NCBI GenBank assembly: GCA_025267735.1
Contig: CM046297.1
Coordinates: forward strand, 32,824,011 to 32,888,010
DNA: 64,000 nt
From: Mactra quadrangularis
Taxonomy: Eukaryota > Mollusca > Bivalvia > Venerida > Mactridae
Reading direction: 5' to 3'
A program made the position numbers and the translations under genes. Below are positions 22,501 to 33,019 of the stretch, piece after piece. Every line of letters begins with the position of its first letter. Within the stretch, counting starts at the first letter, position 1. The notes below the pieces were generated by a model, which was not told the DNA's origin, made no database searches, and saw only the letters and a program-made list of their open reading frames with translations.

Positions 22501-25500
22501 TATTTTTTTATATTTATGAATATCCATAAAATATCGTAATATTTACAGGCATATAATTTTATTTTTTATCCGAGTAAGAACAAAGCTCTAACAATAACGT
22601 CATTGAAATCAATTTAAAGTGAGTCGGCTCCGTGTCCCTTTGAACTTATTGTTGATGCATATCAACTTTTTAGATGGTTACCGCCGACCTAAATTATATA
22701 ATGCCGGACGATGTCTTTGTTATTGATTTGAGAGCTGTGTGGTCGGTTGAAAGAGATTTTATTTCTTTTCAACTTTGCCGAAGAAATCGGCCAAGAGTTT
22801 TTGTCATTTTGCCGAAAAACCGGCCGATTCTTTCGATTTCGCTGAATAAATCGGCTGATTTTCAGATTTTGCTCAGTTTTTTTTAATGCGCATTATACCC
22901 GTAAAATTGAAGAAAACTTCAGCTGAAAATACGCCCAAGCGATACAGCGTTCTGCAGTATATCATGAATGGTTACTACTGAATATTACGATTTTTACAGA
23001 ATATATTATTAATGTTTGTGGCTATTATTTATATAAAAATTTAAACCACACCATTTTATGATGATTTCATATGTATATAATTGATAGAGGTGTAACGGTT
23101 AACCGATATACCGGTTAATATGTTGCAATAGGACTTCTGACGGTTATTTACCGGTTCGTTTTTCTCTTACCCGTTTTTCTAATTATGTTCTATATTGATT
23201 GCTTTTATCAGAGTCTGACATTTAAATGTTTGAATAAATGTTAAAATGTGTTCGGAAACTAGAAATATTTTTTGTTACATGAGAAAATAATTATCTTTGA
23301 GAGTCCATTCCAAAAAACCTATTTTCTAACTTGTTTAAACATTTGTATAACACGTGTAGATCATTTGAAAATACACATATCTATGTACAATGTTGATCAA
23401 ATTAAGACGATGCACTTGCATTAATTCACGCTGTGCATGTATGCACAAAGAACAATATGAATTGCAATATATTGCAATACGGGTTTTGTGTATTGCAATT
23501 TAGGTTTTACCGTATTGTTACACCCCTAATAATTGATCAAACCATTTACTTTACGATAACAAGTAAGCTTCGTGAAATTTAACTTTTGTCCACAAAAATT
23601 TTGTACCCGTGGTCGATCGTAATATCTTGTATTGTGGTGTGTGTAAAACAAATCCAAATTATCCAACTTCAGTTAAATAATGTATACAGAAATAAAAGTT
23701 GTAATCATTTATAAATAAAAAAAGCTAACATTGATAAATACTTCACTGTTACAGATAATGACTCAGTCTGCGATCTATCATGAAATTCATTGTTTCAAAA
23801 TATGTCCCATGAACTTATGCTTTCCAGCTTAAAATAAATCACTGCTCAAGTAATAAAGTGCTGCTGATCAGTGTTTTTCACGTCCGTTATTATGAGTTTT
23901 ACAAAATGCAGACAGGCAGTCTTATGTAAAAGTATCCCAGTGATAAAACATATTTTTGTATTTGTGTAAGTGTAACCGGTGTCTCCAGTCCCCAAACGTC
24001 GAAATGGATATGTTTTCAAAAAAACCGACCTAATTACCTACATGAAGTTTTAAAAGTCATGTTCGGAAAAGGGGAAGCATAAATATTTTTATTGTGAAAT
24101 TAAAATTTTGTCAGGTTTTCATGCACTGTTTGATTCGTATTTGAATCTATTGTTTAAGGAGTAATCTTTAGTATGAATTTATTAGGTTTCAATGTGTACG
24201 AAAGCCTTTCTGTATTTCAATACTTTGATTAGCTAATTGTGATCGTCATTTTGTCTCAATTTAACAGCTCAACCGGTTCGTATCATTGTATAAACCTGAA
24301 CCGATCCGCATCATTCTCCAAAAATTCTACTTTTATGTGAAAACTACTTCTGAAATAGTTGATACTTTACTACAAGACTACACATATGTTCCGTGGGTTA
24401 TACATAGCAAATTTAACGAGAATAAATGCATTTGTGTGATAAATTAGGCAAAATTTGAACCAGTCTAATACGACCCAATTCTTGCTCACTTCGATTCCAA
24501 TGTCCAGGATAACTTGTTAAAATTCTAATTGGATCTGTATGGTATATATACATCACTAAAAGCGTAAAAATGAGTAGCGTGTTATGGTAATTTTTGTTTT
24601 TTCACGGGTGGACGAATAAAAGAGTAAAATAGAAAAATTACCTGATTTTTTTCCAAAATGGCGTCGGTTTGTTAACGTTTTGAATGATACGAACTGGTTT
24701 TGATTCTCCACCCTGATTATAGAGATATTCCACTTGTAAACACAGACATGTCGCGGAATATTACATTCGGTCATGCGCAGTCAGATTAAGTGCATCGATA
24801 TTCTGTTAACACCTACGCGTAAAAAATAGTTTGATTGTTTACAATATCTGACAGTATTAAGCAGTATTGTTTTCAACACACAATAAATAAATAAGTTATC
24901 TTTATTCATGTCCTAAAAAGGACATCATATTAAATGAAAAATGACGTAACCCGGGCCGATAGCGCAGTTGGTAGCGCGCCGGGATTTGGATACTCGTGCC
25001 CGAGGGGGTGCGGGTTCGAATCCCACTCGGGGAGGTTATTTTATGACATGGTTTAATATATAATATATATGTACATTCGGTCATGCGAATGAAAGCGCTA
25101 CGGCAAATTAATTAGCGTCTTTAATTATATATGTACGTATATGTAACTCTTAATATTTATTTATTTATTACTATAGTATCATATTTTATTGTTAAATTAC
25201 ATATGTCATTGTATTTTGCCAATACCTAAATAAATCTATCAATCTATCTACCCTTCCTTGAAAATTTGACAGTAATGTCGATTTTCCTCCATTGATTAGA
25301 TAATATGGAGAAGTTTCCGGCCTTGTGGAACTGGTTATTAACAATGGTCCAGGAAAGCTAGGCTAGGTGCGCTGGACGCCGTACAATGACCTTATTTGTG
25401 TTGACATGGCGTAATCTAGTAAAAAAAGAAAGAACAATGACGTCATCTTAGAGGAGAAATGACGTCATGATATTATATTTGTACAATTGGAACTACCTAG

Positions 25501-28500
25501 GCGATCTTCTACGCAAATACACTTCGGATATCATTAGGTAAAAAATCCAAATCCAAGAATTTGGTTTCTGGGGTATTATAGTCTGAACAACACAGAAATA
25601 CGACGTGTGAGACATTGTACTGATGAAATGGTTTTGTTAAAGCGTATAACAATGTATATTAAGTGTTGTACATGAAAATGTCGTGCGGTCATGTTTCAAT
25701 GTATTTTATTGACAATCCTTGGTCATTGGTTTTGATTAAGACTTCTGAAAGTTGTTTTGTAGCCCCTTACTCGTTTGAAAATGGGCGAAAATATGTAATT
25801 TTTCACCTTAAGTAAAGCGACTGGGCTATTCAATATGTTTATATTTTGATATTGATTGACTGACTGCCATTCGTGTATACAACTTGGCAATTTTATTACT
25901 TGAGGGATCGTCTTTAAGAAAAAACATTTGAACCCCATTTACCAAGACAACGCTGGGGTTGAGAAAAAGGGCAAGACATGCGCTCAGTCTCTAAGATAGA
26001 GGCACATGAAAAAGGTCATTTTTGGAGGACAACTTCATAAAGTAAAATTCATTAAATATTAAGTCCTGTGTCCGCAATTTTTAAGGATAGATGGTCAAGA
26101 CACATAAAACACGGGATTGATCAGTAAAGGGTTGAAACAGCTATTGAAACCAAACGAAACAAAACATAATTTGAAAATATTTCATTAAACAGGGGTGATG
26201 ATGGATCAGGCAATACAGGTACAGCTAGTGTAACAGTGTCTATATCAGATGTGAATGACAACAACCCAGCATTTGCTAGCACGAATAAAGGATATACTGT
26301 CTGTAATGGAGCAACAGCAAGTAGGTATCCCTATCTTTCAATCTCCGTAAACAAATATCTTACATACCGCTATCGAAGTATCTCCCGACATCGCACAGGG
26401 GGTCACGTTCAGATGATCTTTGTGGCGCCAATGGAAATGTAGCTTTTACTGTGACGAAATACTATCGATAACATCGATATGTCGTGATAATTGGTTTTGC
26501 ACTTGACATAGTTTACTGCTCGATACATTTTTTGAGCAGAGGATTTGGAGCTTCCAATCAAAACTTGAAGAACTAGTTGAGATATTTATTATATTATTAT
26601 ACGTTATTTTATGTCATTCAACTGCTTGTTTGGAAGGAGATATCTGATTAAAAGCATATGTTTATTTAAACTTTAGTTCTTGTTAAAAGCCGCCCGGCGA
26701 GCTCAGTTGCTAGCACGCAAGTCTCTGATCGAGGGGTCGTGGATTCGATTCCCGGGCGGGGCATACTTTCGTGGAGTTTGGTCATGAAATTATTTCTACG
26801 GTCATTCTCCCTCCTACCAATGATTTTTAATTATGTAGGGCAGTTGTCAGTCACTGACGAAAGTATGTGCTTAGTAGTTGGTTAACAGCTAAATCCAGAG
26901 ATTTGGCATTTCAGGAGGATTGAGTAGGTTGACTGACCGCCGTTATATGACCTATAAAATGTGTTGCTACGGCGTTAAACCCAACAAAAAAAGTTCTTGT
27001 TAAAACACATGCCTGTATTATTGGCAACATTAAACATGCACTTTGTTAGTATCTGTATCAAATTACGGCTCAGTTCGTATACATCCGTCAAGTTTCGCCG
27101 CTTCAATGAGTGACTCTGTAAAATGTGGATGAAAAAGTAATGATCGGATTACATCAAACGGGTTTCGTGCAGAGGTTAAGAACTTACTTTTCAATCGAAA
27201 TACATACCTCGGTTTTAAGGAAATTCACGACTATTGCAGACAGTGCTTGAATAATTTTGCCAAATAAAAGACCTATAATTAGTGTCCATATTTTCCTGAA
27301 CCGTCAAAAAAAGGAAAAAATCCCAGTGAATTTGTGTGTTTAAATGTTCTTCGTTGAATAATCGTGATATTATTTTAATAACATGCATGATATGATTTCG
27401 GCTTCAAAAGACAAATAGCTCAGCGGTTTTATACCTGAATGCCGAGTGAACGTTGCTTTTGTATTTTATGTAAAAGAACGTTTTCAATTACCGTGCAATT
27501 ATTCAAACTAAATGGAAATGCAAATACTTTAATTGATTTAATAAAGTGAAATAACCGTTGCAAGAATTTGCTACATTGTGTAACAGTTGTGAGACAACGA
27601 ACAATACCGCGATAAAAAGTCTTAAAGTACCAAAACCGCGACATCCGCACAAAAACGGTATCATATCAGAGTTTTCTTTCAATTTGATGTATACGTCTTG
27701 TGTTGAAAGCATTTCGATCTTATGGGATTTTTATCTAAATTCTGAAATAAAAATGTAAATTTGAGGTTTTATGTTAAGATAGTCCCAGGAAAAACTTCAA
27801 TTATATGTATTATACTGTTACATTTTAGGTACGTCAGTGGCCACCCTCACTGCTACCGACGCTGATGGGACATCTGCTCACAACACCATTTCAGGTTACT
27901 CCTTTTCGGGTAAGTGACCACCTATGTTTCGTCAAACTTAAGGGGCCAATAGGATGGTAATCTTCAAGGGCTCATTTGAGGCTAGTCCAATTTAATTTTT
28001 TCCAGTGGTTTGGGCTCCTATATTAATGTCTTATATTTTGCTTATATAAATTTTTCATATAAGGGCCACTAAAGTGAATTTGATCCATTTATGTATGGTT
28101 TTTAAATTTGAGGGACCAATAATTAGTACTCGAGATTATATGTTGTTAAATAAGTGATTTGATATCGGCCCTTTTATTTTTTCAAGGGCAGTCCGAGACG
28201 AGGTTTTCAGATTAATTACACAGATTTTGCAGTATTGTGCAGTGAATATGTCTCTTTGCAGGACAAATAACACATAGTTATTTAATAAACATATAAAACA
28301 TTTTACAAGATATCAGAGGCGCCTGCCAACTATAATTTACGTAACTTAGTTTCTGTAATTCCCCCTCTGGTCGGTTGTTTTGTATCCTATACTTTAGTCT
28401 AATATACAGAACCCATAAAGTGACATTTTGAAATACTTTTTTTTATTTTCAATTATTTCGTGACATTATGTTATTTCGATGTAACGTAATTATTTCGTTT

Positions 28501-29129
28501 AAACGAAATAATTGTAAAAATAAAAAAAGTTTATCCAAATGTCACTTTAGGGGCTCCATACTGTACAATGCAATATGGTAAATCTGTGATATGCTCATTA
28601 TGCCTCCCTATGTCATGCCACCAACACAAGATCCTCAATGGAGACAGAAATTTTCTTTTTTTTTTGTTTAATCCTTGGTGCTGGATGCATGCCATATACT
28701 TTACATATTATGAACCGTGTTTTCTTATGTATGAATATACATGTATTTTTTATTGTAATGCTTCAAAATCCGAAATAACTATATCCTTGCACTAAGTTAA
28801 ACGATGCAGTTTTGAGTGAAAAAATGTTTGATTTGTGTAGATGTTGTGAATGTTTGGTATTTTAAAGTCCGATTGACTTTTTCTTTTAAATTTCAGCCGG
28901 AAACACAAACACTGATTTTGCTGTAAGCAGTGCTGGAAAGATCACAGTGGCGAAAACGCTCGACAAGGCTACCACTTCTGGATACGGCCTTACTCTGGAA
29001 GCTACCGACGGTACGAACACCGGAACTATGGACGTTTTCGTTGTCGTGACTACCTGTTCAAGCGCTGTCGCTGTTTTCAGCAGCATGATGATGATTTTAG
29101 GAATGGTTATCATAATCAAAGCGCTGTAA
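16457..29129 (+). CDS. Short cadherin-repeat cell-surface or secreted protein (five exons, 249 aa)
   Basis: The exons are 16457-16508, 17380-17635, 26193-26320, 27829-27909 and 28897-29129. All have GT-AG borders, and the phases (1, 2, 1, 1) agree, giving exactly 750 nt with the stop. The product starts with a signal peptide (MKALIVVGLLVGSLFTA). Two cadherin-like repeats follow. The first ends in the calcium-binding signature DVNDNNPAF, preceded by LDYETTTEFVLTIE. The second has TATDADG but lacks a closing DxNDN. The C-terminus is hydrophobic (CSSAVAVFSSMMMILGMVII, then KAL), fitting either a GPI signal or a single membrane anchor with almost no cytoplasmic tail. There is no catenin-binding domain. 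Classical cadherins have five or more repeats, so this is unusually small. Threonine, serine and alanine are abundant, so heavy O-glycosylation is possible. A role in cell or matrix contact is inferred; the partner is unknown. Confidence 0.85.
16914..17068. mobile_element. MITE, copy A (intron 1 of cadherin gene)
   Basis: The right end CACTTTAGGGCTTCTGTAGA and the left end with GACACTTTGAAATACATT match the ends of the copy at 28404-28560. The inner part is AT-rich with ATTATTTCG and CGAAATAATT in inverted orientation. Confidence 0.55.
17380..17635 (+). CDS. Cadherin gene exon 2 (first repeat, N-terminal part)
   Basis: Acceptor TATTCACAG, donor GA|GTAAGT. The exon encodes a Thr/Ala/Ser-rich strand region and the LDYE motif typical of cadherin repeats. 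Confidence 0.85.
17681..18143 (+). repeat. Left inverted arm of the 7.0 kb element
   Basis: It contains GGAATCGAAGTGAGCAAGAA and, at its inner end, GAATGATGCGGACCGGTTCA followed by GATACGAACCGGTTC. All of these recur inverted in the right arm. Confidence 0.8.
19436..19720 (+). repeat. Two-copy tandem repeat, about 175 bp unit
   Basis: The block GCCATTTTGAATTTTC, then TTGTTTAATTTAG, ATATTTGAACT and TTGATATATT, occurs first near 19446 and again near 19618, in the same order. Confidence 0.6.
19722..21545. mobile_element. Possible nested DNA element with inverted ends
   Basis: The left end reads AGACTTGTGCGG and TGTGAACATGGACAG. The right end reads the inverse, CTGTTCATGTTCACA and CCGCACAAGTCT, so the two ends face each other. 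Flanking ATT could be a short target duplication. There is no transposase ORF. Confidence 0.45.
20672..20757 (+). repeat. Tandem repeat, three units of about 28-30 bp
   Basis: AACGTCAACAGACGTATCGG with TATCTAAA is repeated three times; the last copy has one change (TATTGG). Each unit holds a small ACGTC...GACGT inverted motif. Confidence 0.85.
23085..23528. mobile_element. hAT-type MITE, 444 bp, with 8 bp target duplication
   Basis: The left end is TAGAGGTGTAACGGT; the right end, reversed, is TAGGGGTGTAAC. Both flanks carry ATAATTGA (23077-23084 and 23529-23536), the 8 bp target duplication expected of hAT elements. The interior is non-coding with ACCGGTTA motifs. Confidence 0.85.
24270..24715 (-). 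repeat. Right inverted arm of the 7.0 kb element
   Basis: It begins AACCGGTTCGTATC and ends TCCACCCTG, the inverse of the left arm over about 450 bp with scattered differences. Confidence 0.8.
24950..25310 (+). repeat. tRNA-SINE family 2, copy 1
   Basis: The head has an A-box (TAGCGCAGTTGGTAGCGCGC) and a B-box (GGGTTCGAATCC) with a long variable-arm-like insert. The acceptor stem does not pair well, so it is a SINE head rather than a tRNA gene. The same head, and the end CCTCCATTGATTAGATAAT, recur at 62458-62610. An AATCTATC microsatellite (about 25236-25252) lies in the tail. Confidence 0.7.
26193..26320 (+). CDS. Cadherin gene exon 3 (end of first repeat, DVNDNNPAF)
   Basis: Acceptor TTAAACAG, donor A|GTAGGT. 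It carries DDGSGNTGTASVTVSISDV followed by NDNNPAF, the clearest cadherin signature in the gene. Confidence 0.9.
26690..26993 (+). repeat. tRNA-SINE family 1, full-length copy (cadherin intron 3)
   Basis: The tRNA-like head has an A-box-like GAGCTCAGTTGCTAGCACGC and B-box GGATTCGATTCCCGGGCG. The body carries GTCAGTCACTGACGAAAGTA. The tail, ATATGACCTATAAAATGTG followed by TTGCTACGGCGTTAAACCCA, resembles the 3' tail of the I-type LINE at 58189-58240. Confidence 0.85.
27829..27909 (+). CDS. Cadherin gene exon 4 (second repeat, TATDADG)
   Basis: An 81 bp exon between acceptor ACATTTTAG and donor G|GTAAGT. It encodes VATLTATDADG, the calcium-coordinating mid-repeat motif. Confidence 0.85.
28404..28560. 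mobile_element. MITE, copy B (cadherin intron 4)
   Basis: The left end, CCCATAAAGTGACATTTTG, and the right end, CAAATGTCACTTTAGGGG, are inverted repeats. A perfect inner palindrome, TTATTTCGTTTAAACGAAAT, lies near 28491-28510. It shares both ends with the copy at 16914-17068. Confidence 0.65.
28897..29129 (+). CDS. Cadherin gene exon 5 (end of second repeat and hydrophobic tail)
   Basis: Acceptor AAATTTCAG; stop TAA at 29127-29129. The FAVSSAGKITVAKTLDKATT stretch is the classical second half of a cadherin repeat. The hydrophobic C-terminus follows a single cysteine. Confidence 0.85.
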
Positions 29130-31449
29130 ATGCCATACATGACGGAACAAGTTGTCAACTAGCATTGAAGACACTTTTTATTGTGTATTTACTACAATTG
29201 TGTTAATTAACAAACGAAACTTCAATTATACTAGCATCAAGAATTCAAATATGAAAATTATGACTATAAATAAGTTGAAATAACTTAAACAGATTTCAAA
29301 ATTCCGAACAACGTGCATTTGTTATAAACCAAACTACAGTATATTTCGGATGGGTTAAGTTCGTCAGAATTTAGATTTATTATAAGAATTATTATATGTT
29401 TACGCAAAATATGTAATTATATCAATTTATTAATAAGCACCTAATGACACCACTTTGCAAATACACAAACATAAAGTCGTCTCATGTTAATTGTACTACT
29501 CAGTTTCCAGATTAAACAAAAACATTTATGATCATTTTGATTTTTTCTTACCTCTGGTTAAGAAGTTATCGCACATTTTTAACGCAAACGTTAACCCATT
29601 AACGTTAACTCCTCTGCAATTCTCTACGAATAACATTCGAAGAATGGTCGAGGTGTTCCAAAATCCAAATTAAGTAAACCGTGTTAAAATACGATCCTTA
29701 ATGCATCCGATGAATACAAATTAAAATTATACTTTCATTATCTATTTAATAGTTTTATAGACGTATCATTTATAAAACAGTCGTAAAATGTCAGTCTTTA
29801 TTTCGAAACCTTACGGATTTTACCGAAAACAAAATCGTGCACATTCGGCATCGTAGATAGTGTTTTGTTATAGCGTAACGCCTCTCGATATAATTGTTCG
29901 TAAGATGTCTGCCAGGGATTGAAAGATGAATTCATTTTTATCGTTCTCTGTGAACTGGCAAAAGTCTTGCCTAATATTCAAGATGATAACTTCATAGTTG
30001 AGTTGAGAGAACGAGTCAAAATTTTCATTTATGTATTTTATTTTTGCACAGTTATTATAGGTAATTTTGAGCACTGCATACGTCATTATTAATGACGTCA
30101 CTTAGAACGCCTCGTAGATGTTATCTATACCATATAAGATAAGCTTAGATCTAAGTCCAATTAGTATTCTCAAAGTTTTACTCGAACTTTATTAAAACCC
30201 AACCTTAGAATCTCAAACTTTAACTCTCAAACTGTGATTGCAAAACAAAAATGAAAACGTGCAGAATCGTGCTAAAACAGCTAAAACAGCTAAACCGCTA
30301 GCTTACACAATTATCTTAAAACGTCACGTTTTATTTTTACTTATATAGTCACACAATCATTATGAGTTTGTTTTTACTTTTTTAAATATTTGAGTAATAG
30401 TTTATGTTGTTGTTTGATTTTTATTCCGGGTCTGTTCACTGTGATGATATGCGATAACGTATCGTATTGATGTTCGGGCATTACCTGGAATTGTTAAAGG
30501 TTTTCTTTATGTTACATGCACAATGTATTTACTTTATTGCATTTTTATAAAAAGTAAATTTTTTACGTTATAATATACTTCAAAACATTTTTCTTACAAA
30601 AAAAACTTACGATTAAAATTATCGTAAATCAAAAGCAGGTTATATTGATTAAATCGTAATTACAATAAAGTTCTGCTAAATACACCATATTATTAAAATA
30701 TATTGAATGAAGAATCTATTATTTAACATGGAATTCACTATACCCAATATTCATTATCTTTTGATCAACATTAAAGCTTGTCGATAGCGCATTAATTTGT
30801 CTATTTCTTCACAAAGGGAAGTTTTTTAGATGAAAATGTTTATACATTACTATATATTATTTTTTAATATGCACATATTTTCTGTTTTATTTAGTTACAA
30901 TTGTTTGATAATAAAGTTTAATTAAAAGATTCGGGTTTTTTGTTGTTGATTTTGCCCCCTTATTGAATTGAACAACTTGACATTAGTATGTGTACAGTTG
31001 AAAGAAAGACTATGTTATATAAACATGGAATGTTTCGTTAATTACAATACGTTATTTACTGTATTCACTTTATAACCTCTTTTGTCCAACATCATATCAT
31101 ACAAAAGCTTAATCATTTTGTGCTTTATGAATGAGTTTGTATTTTCGACATCCCATGCTTAAAATAAATGTCTAAGAAATCGTCTCGTATAGAAACTTTG
31201 AATGTTTTGAACTATTTGAGAGTGTTTAATGTGTTCAATGTGAAGTGCAATAAAATATTTTACAAGTTTACAAGTGTATTGTAAAAAAACGCATAGTCCG
31301 GTAAACGCAGGAAACATCTATTCAACATCAAACATAATAACATAAAAAGACAAGTCACAATGACACTATGGGTGGTGAAAGTTGAATTAGTTTGGTTATA
31401 TAAATGACTCTACTAGAACTTATTATACTTATATATTTACAATAAATGT
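29130..31449. other. Intergenic region between cadherin and C1q genes
   Basis: It is AT-rich and contains the 3' UTR of the cadherin gene. An AATAAAG near 30912 is a possible but distant poly(A) signal. No exon, RNA gene or mobile element was recognised. Confidence 0.5.
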
Positions 31450-31868
31450 TTATCGGTGAATGAGACTACCGTGGTACATGTTCCATCGATGTGCCTCAGT
31501 CTGATGTATATAAGTAGTCGTTTGATATCCTTCAAACATCTTTACACTAACTTGTTGACCTTTTCTTAGAACCTCTGATGTCGTCACAGAGTAACATTCA
31601 TTGCCTGGTCCTCCGTAAAATGAATGGACTGTAACTCTCTTGCCATCCACTTCAAACCCTGTCACAATGCCCTGTTTGTTGGTAAGACATATCGTCATCC
31701 CAAAAATATAAATACCATCAACTGGTACTGTAAACACTCCATTTGTTTTATCGTACCCACTACCAGTGTTGTGTAAAACGTTAGAAAACACCAGTGTATC
31801 ACCAACAGAGGGACGTACATTTGCTAACATCATGGCTTTAAATGAGACTTGATTCGTCGTTTCAACTT
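31450..31868 (-). CDS. C1q-domain gene exon 2 (C1q head)
   Basis: The acceptor CTATTACAG follows a T-rich tract. The frame upstream of the internal methionine at 31833 codes for EVETTNQVSFKA and belongs to the domain. The stop codon ends at 31450. Confidence 0.9.
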
Positions 31869-32761
31869 CTGTAATAGAAAAAAAATAGAAATAATGTGTA
31901 ACTCAGGGAACATCGAGGATTCGAGCTGGGATAGGTGTCCCTTGCTTCTGCCAGTAAACGCATGTTTGTTTACCTTATAAGATAACTAGGTATTAAAATC
32001 AGGCTAAGAGTGTCTGGTATGAGTGATACTTACTTACACTTGACTTATAGTATACAATGTTTGTTGGGTTTAACGGTGTAGCAACACATTGTATATGTTA
32101 TATCATGGCGGTCAGTCCACCAACTAACTCTTCCTAGAAAGGCTAAGTCTCTGAAGTTAGCTGTTAACCAACTACTAGACGCATACTTTCGTCAGTGACT
32201 ACTGTCCTACATGATTTACAGTCAGTGGTAAGAGGGAGAATGGTCGTAGAAATTATTTCTTTACTAAGCAACACGAAAGAATGCCCCGCCCGGGAATCGA
32301 ACCCACGACCGCTCGATCCGTAGACTTGTGCGCTACTGAGCTAGCTGGGTGGGCATAGGTATGTAATTAGTATGCATAAGTCTATAATAATTGAAAGCAA
32401 TCATTAACAAAAGAAATAGTGTATACGTACCTTTTGTTTTCATTTCATCAATATTTTCAACCAGTGTCTTAATAGCATCAACAATTATCATTACAGTGTT
32501 GTTTATGTCTTTTATTCCTTCCTGCATTGTCTTCACTGTATCTTGAACAATTTTATCAAAATCTGATTTCACAGATTCCAATTTTTTCAGAGAATCTTTT
32601 AATTCTGTTTTATATTTTTTCCATTCAAACTCCATCTTTATAAGCTTAGTTAAAAGTTTCTCCTCGTAATCATACTTGGAACACGATGGTTCACTTTTTA
32701 CATAACATCCAAATACTGACAAATAGAGAACTATAAAAAACTGTCCGTAGTTAGCAGCCAT
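31450..32761 (-). CDS. Secreted C1q-domain protein with coiled-coil stalk (two exons, 249 aa)
   Basis: Exon 1 is 32761-32431 and exon 2 is 31868-31450. The donor K|G-GTACGT and acceptor CTATTACAG join in phase 1, giving 750 nt with the stop. The first 23 residues form a signal peptide. Residues about 30-110 are rich in K, E, L and I with heptad spacing (KLIKMEFEWKKYKTELKDSL), a coiled coil for trimerisation in place of a collagen region. Residues about 118-249 form the C1q globular domain: VSFKAMM, VLHNTGSGYDKTNGVFTVPV, DGIYIFGMTI, KGQQVSVKMF and the closing WNMYHGSLIHR. In bivalves such C1q-domain proteins form very large families and often act as soluble lectin-like recognition proteins in haemolymph. 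Which ligand this one binds cannot be read from the sequence. Confidence 0.9.
32057..32350 (-). repeat. tRNA-SINE family 1, full-length copy in the C1q intron
   Basis: On the minus strand the head has CAGCTAGCTCAGTAGCGCAC as A-box region and GGGTTCGATTCCCGGGCGGG as B-box. The body contains AGTCACTGACGAAAGTATGC. The tail reads GCTACACCGTTAAACCCAAC. Confidence 0.85.
32431..32761 (-). CDS. C1q-domain gene exon 1 (signal peptide, coiled coil)
   Basis: ATG at 32761, donor GTACGT at 32430-32425. The frame stays open into the intron to about 32333, so the donor, not the ORF end, sets the exon limit. Confidence 0.9.
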
Positions 32762-32827
32762 CTTGTTTAGTAGAAATCAAATAAAACAATAGCAACGTCT
32801 GATAGGTTTGTACGACAAAACTTGAAT

Positions 32828-32838
32828 GAATATATATA
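32828..32838 (-). promoter_or_regulatory. TATA box of the C1q-domain gene
   Basis: On the minus strand TATATATATTC lies about 70 bp upstream of the ATG, which fits a start of transcription near 32800 and a short leader. Confidence 0.5.
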
Positions 32839-32941
32839 CAGTTTACAGGGTAAGGACTATTACTTTTGTTTATCACTTAATTCATTTTACAGATTGCAGA
32901 TGCTTAGGTCTTAATTAGGTAGTAACATCATTTTCTCGGAG

Positions 32942-33015
32942 CCAACGGATTAACTCGGTCGGTAACGCGTCCAACTGTCAATCTAGGTTCGTTGATTTGA
33001 TTCGCAACTGAGACC
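32942..33015 (+). repeat. Degraded tRNA-like SINE head
   Basis: TTAACTCGGTCGGTAACGCG resembles an A-box region, followed by CCAACTGTCAATC and a degraded B-box. Too decayed for a working tRNA. Confidence 0.35.
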
Positions 33016-33019
33016 TACA

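Larger units (their letters stand above)
17681..24715. mobile_element. 7.0 kb element with long terminal inverted repeats in cadherin intron 2
   Basis: The left arm (17681-about 18143) and right arm (about 24270-24715) are inverted copies, outermost CAGGGTGGA...TCCACCCTG. The outer ends are flanked by ATTAT (17676-17680 and 24716-24720), a 5 bp target duplication. Inner inverted similarity continues in patches (GGGGGTTGTTAATT near 18542 and 21735; TTTGCC.GGGCGGCTTA near 18480 and 22240). No transposase ORF was found, so it appears non-autonomous. The CAGGG start recalls hAT ends, but the duplication is 5 bp, not 8. Confidence 0.7.

Noticed and set aside
24953..25034. Possible tRNA gene
   Set aside because: A- and B-boxes are good, but the acceptor stem does not pair, and the sequence recurs at 62461-62548 with the same downstream part, so it is a SINE head.
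28886..29158. 90-residue open frame on the minus strand opposite cadherin exon 5
   Set aside because: Shadow of the real exon on the plus strand, which has correct splice phases.
32296..32354. tRNA gene in the C1q intron
   Set aside because: It is the head of a full SINE family 1 copy with the same body and tail as three others in the window.
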